Source: Flectonema sp. DT1601
Lineage: Eukaryota; Euglenozoa; Diplonemea; Diplonemida; Diplonemidae
Direction of reading: 5' to 3'
NCBI GenBank assembly: GCA_964019425.1
Contig: OZ025797.1
Coordinates: 1,152,277 to 1,216,276, forward strand
Length of the DNA: 64,000 bases
Positions 62,058-64,000 of this stretch are shown piece by piece (position 1 is the stretch's first letter; every line of letters begins with the position of its first letter). A program made the translations under genes and the position numbers. The notes beneath the pieces are model-generated. The model ran no database searches. It was not told the DNA's origin and saw only the letters and a list, made by a program, of their open reading frames with translations.

Positions 62058-63188
62058 TCTTGTTTAACTTTCCCTTTCAGTTTGCTTTCCCTTTTTTTGT
62101 TGTTCTTCACTTTGGTTCCAGTCAGCGTAAATTCAACAGTCGAAAAGTATCGCTAGCAACGTTTGGCTTTCGAACCCAATTTTTCTTTTGCAGATTATGA
62201 ACTGCTACAGGACACAATGAACGAAATATATGATTGACGACCCTACTTCGTGTTTTTAAAGTAAATTTGAAAACATGTTACAACTACCGCAACACCATTT
62301 TTGAACAATCCCCAAGTCATGACGATAGTAATTTCATTTTCTTTTTCTTTTATTCTCCCTTCCCCCCTCAGTACTTTTCTCCCACCAGGAGGACCAGTAC
62401 CCTGGCGGGTTTCCCATTTATTATTTTACTTATGTATGTGTGGGGAGGTGCATCGCTTCAAGCCACAGACTCTTTACTGCTTTATTATTTAACACAATTT
62501 AATCGGTTACATAAATAAATAAATAAAACTATTATCCACCTCATGAATCAATGACTTGGTAGATAGATTCTTCTTGGTCTGTGTTTGGTGTTGTAGTTAA
62601 TGAAGGGAGAGGTTATAAGTGAAGGTGATGTTGGGTTAAGCATCACTCCCCCCACTCAAAGTCGACTTGTACGGATGCTATAAAATAATAAAATGTCTAA
62701 CCTCACCCCAATGTAGTCGAGTCGTTGTGTTGCAGTTGTAGAAAGCATCGCATCGGATTCAGTTCTTGATATGCGATCCCAGTTTTCATTATCAGTTTGG
62801 TCATCTCTCATCCCCCCAATCACCCTTAGTCACTGTATTTAAAACTAATGTTAAATTATCTTTATGTTTTTATGATACAACACAGTTGTAATTTTTACAA
62901 AATCGAACATACAAACCCCCCATCTTTTGTAAATGTTTTTACGATACATTACATTTACTGAAGTCGTTTGTTGAACTCGTAATCTCCTGAGTTTTTTTTT
63001 TTTTTTTTTTTTTCTTCTCTGTTGCCTTTTTTTTTATCATAAGGAGTTGGGTTGGTTTTACAAAAGATGAGGGGATTATATTTTTAACCCTTTCTTTTTT
63101 TTCTTGATAAGAAACATGACCAGAAGCGCTTTTGGTTAAAAAAAAAAGGAAATCTCTTTTTTTTTTTTTTAAAAAAAACCATCGCTGT

Positions 63189-63220
<32 letters not shown>

Positions 63221-64000
63221 GGTCTTTTGTTTGCCGCGTGTGATGTGAAGTGACATCGTCTGGTGTTCATAAGTTTGAAATACATTTTCTCCTTTTTTTT
63301 TTTTGTATTTCATTCACTTTTTGGTAACTAAACAAATTTAAACAAGACTCGTACTCAAACTATATCGGTGTTCGTAAACCAGTTTTCTTGTTTCCTCCTC
63401 CTTTGCGACGATGAGATAATTTTTCAAAGGACTTTATTCTAAATAAGTGAGAGAAGTCTTCAAATTATTGGTTCGTGCATTTTTTGCCTAAGAATCGATT
63501 GTTTGTTGTTGAAAAAGAGAAAACTGTGAGTGCCTTCTGAATGGTTAAAATAAAAAAGAAGAAGACGGGAAAAAAAAAAGAGAAGAGAAGAGAAGAATTA
63601 TGTGAAACAAAAACATCCTTTTTGACTTATAGTCAGAACCGGATGTTTGTGTTGTTAGCTTTCCTTTCTTTTTTTGTTGTTGTTTTTCTTTAATTTTTTT
63701 TCTTTTTATATTATGTTATTATTATTATCGTCACTAAGACATTTGATAATAAGCAGCCTTCACTACCATCGGATTCACTTCTTTTGGTTCAAACTGAATG
63801 TTGAGAATATCATAACAACCATAACCGTATTTCACGACAGGATCTTATTGTTTGTGGAAGAGTTGTTGTATTTTATATTATTTTATTATTGTTTTATAGT
63901 AATGTTTCTATTCACTTATAGCTGTCCATATCAAAACATGTCACATGGCGGCACACATGATGAAGATGACGATGATGATGAAACACAGTTAGACAGAGCT
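62058..64000. other. Terminal region without a recognised gene
   Basis: 1.9 kb of AT-rich DNA with T runs (62993-63013, 63191-63220) and a GAT-rich stretch near the window end (63955-63981). A Lys-rich minus-strand frame at 62939-63313 is a product of the T runs. If another plus-strand gene follows, it starts beyond the window. Confidence 0.4.

Overview
The window is nuclear DNA of a unicellular eukaryote, most probably a euglenozoan and perhaps a diplonemid. Three things point that way. (1) A 39-nt sequence at 1969-2007 (minus strand) has the length and the 3' end (CAGTTTCTGTACTTTATTG) of the spliced leader (SL) of kinetoplastids and diplonemids, as I recall those sequences. It is joined exactly to an AG splice acceptor position in the adjacent tandem repeat. 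(2) Nearly every gene has a candidate AG acceptor 9-51 nt upstream of its first ATG, as expected for SL trans-splicing. (3) Genes lie in long same-strand runs: eight on the minus strand (3119-16572), then seven on the plus strand (34244-62057), separated by about 17 kb of transposon debris. Conventional cis-introns also occur (two in uL13, one in the dynein-like gene, one in a hAT transposase), which argues against a trypanosomatid. The species cannot be fixed from sequence alone.

Layout. 1-1968: seven copies of a 288-bp tandem repeat, capped by the SL sequence. 2072-2153: tRNA-Ser(AGA). 2220-2528: a short inverted-repeat element (MITE). 3119-16572, all minus: an acidic unknown protein, a DUF501 protein, a secreted Cys-rich repeat protein, ribosomal protein uL13 (RPL13A), a carnitine/choline acyltransferase, a BRCT-FHA protein, a VWA-domain protein and a ketopantoate reductase. 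16820-18574: a decayed element with a gag-like region, a tyrosine-recombinase-like fragment and a type-B DNA polymerase fragment.

19196-31126 is a nested transposon stack. A hAT element with inverted termini has its transposase gene split by a 1.1-kb palindrome and an array of a ~130-bp AT-rich repeat. That array is in turn split by an intact-looking 5.65-kb MULE (Mutator-like element) with a perfect 9-bp target duplication and termini built of 20-bp tandem repeats. The MULE itself carries a MITE. 31201-33774 holds LINE and pogo-like fragments.

34244-62057, all plus: a HECT ubiquitin ligase with TPR-like repeats, a very divergent dynein-heavy-chain-like protein that has lost the AAA1 catalytic residues and shows no obvious microtubule-binding stalk, a RUS (DUF647) membrane protein, a GCK/STE20-type kinase, a CAMK/SNF1-like kinase, a secreted glycoside-hydrolase-like protein and a secreted Cys-rich protein. 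Intergenic DNA is AT-rich with very long A and T runs. The host genes belong to unrelated pathways (translation, lipid and CoA metabolism, signalling, cilium/cytoskeleton, secretion). The shared theme is their common transcription direction and presumed trans-splicing, not a common function.
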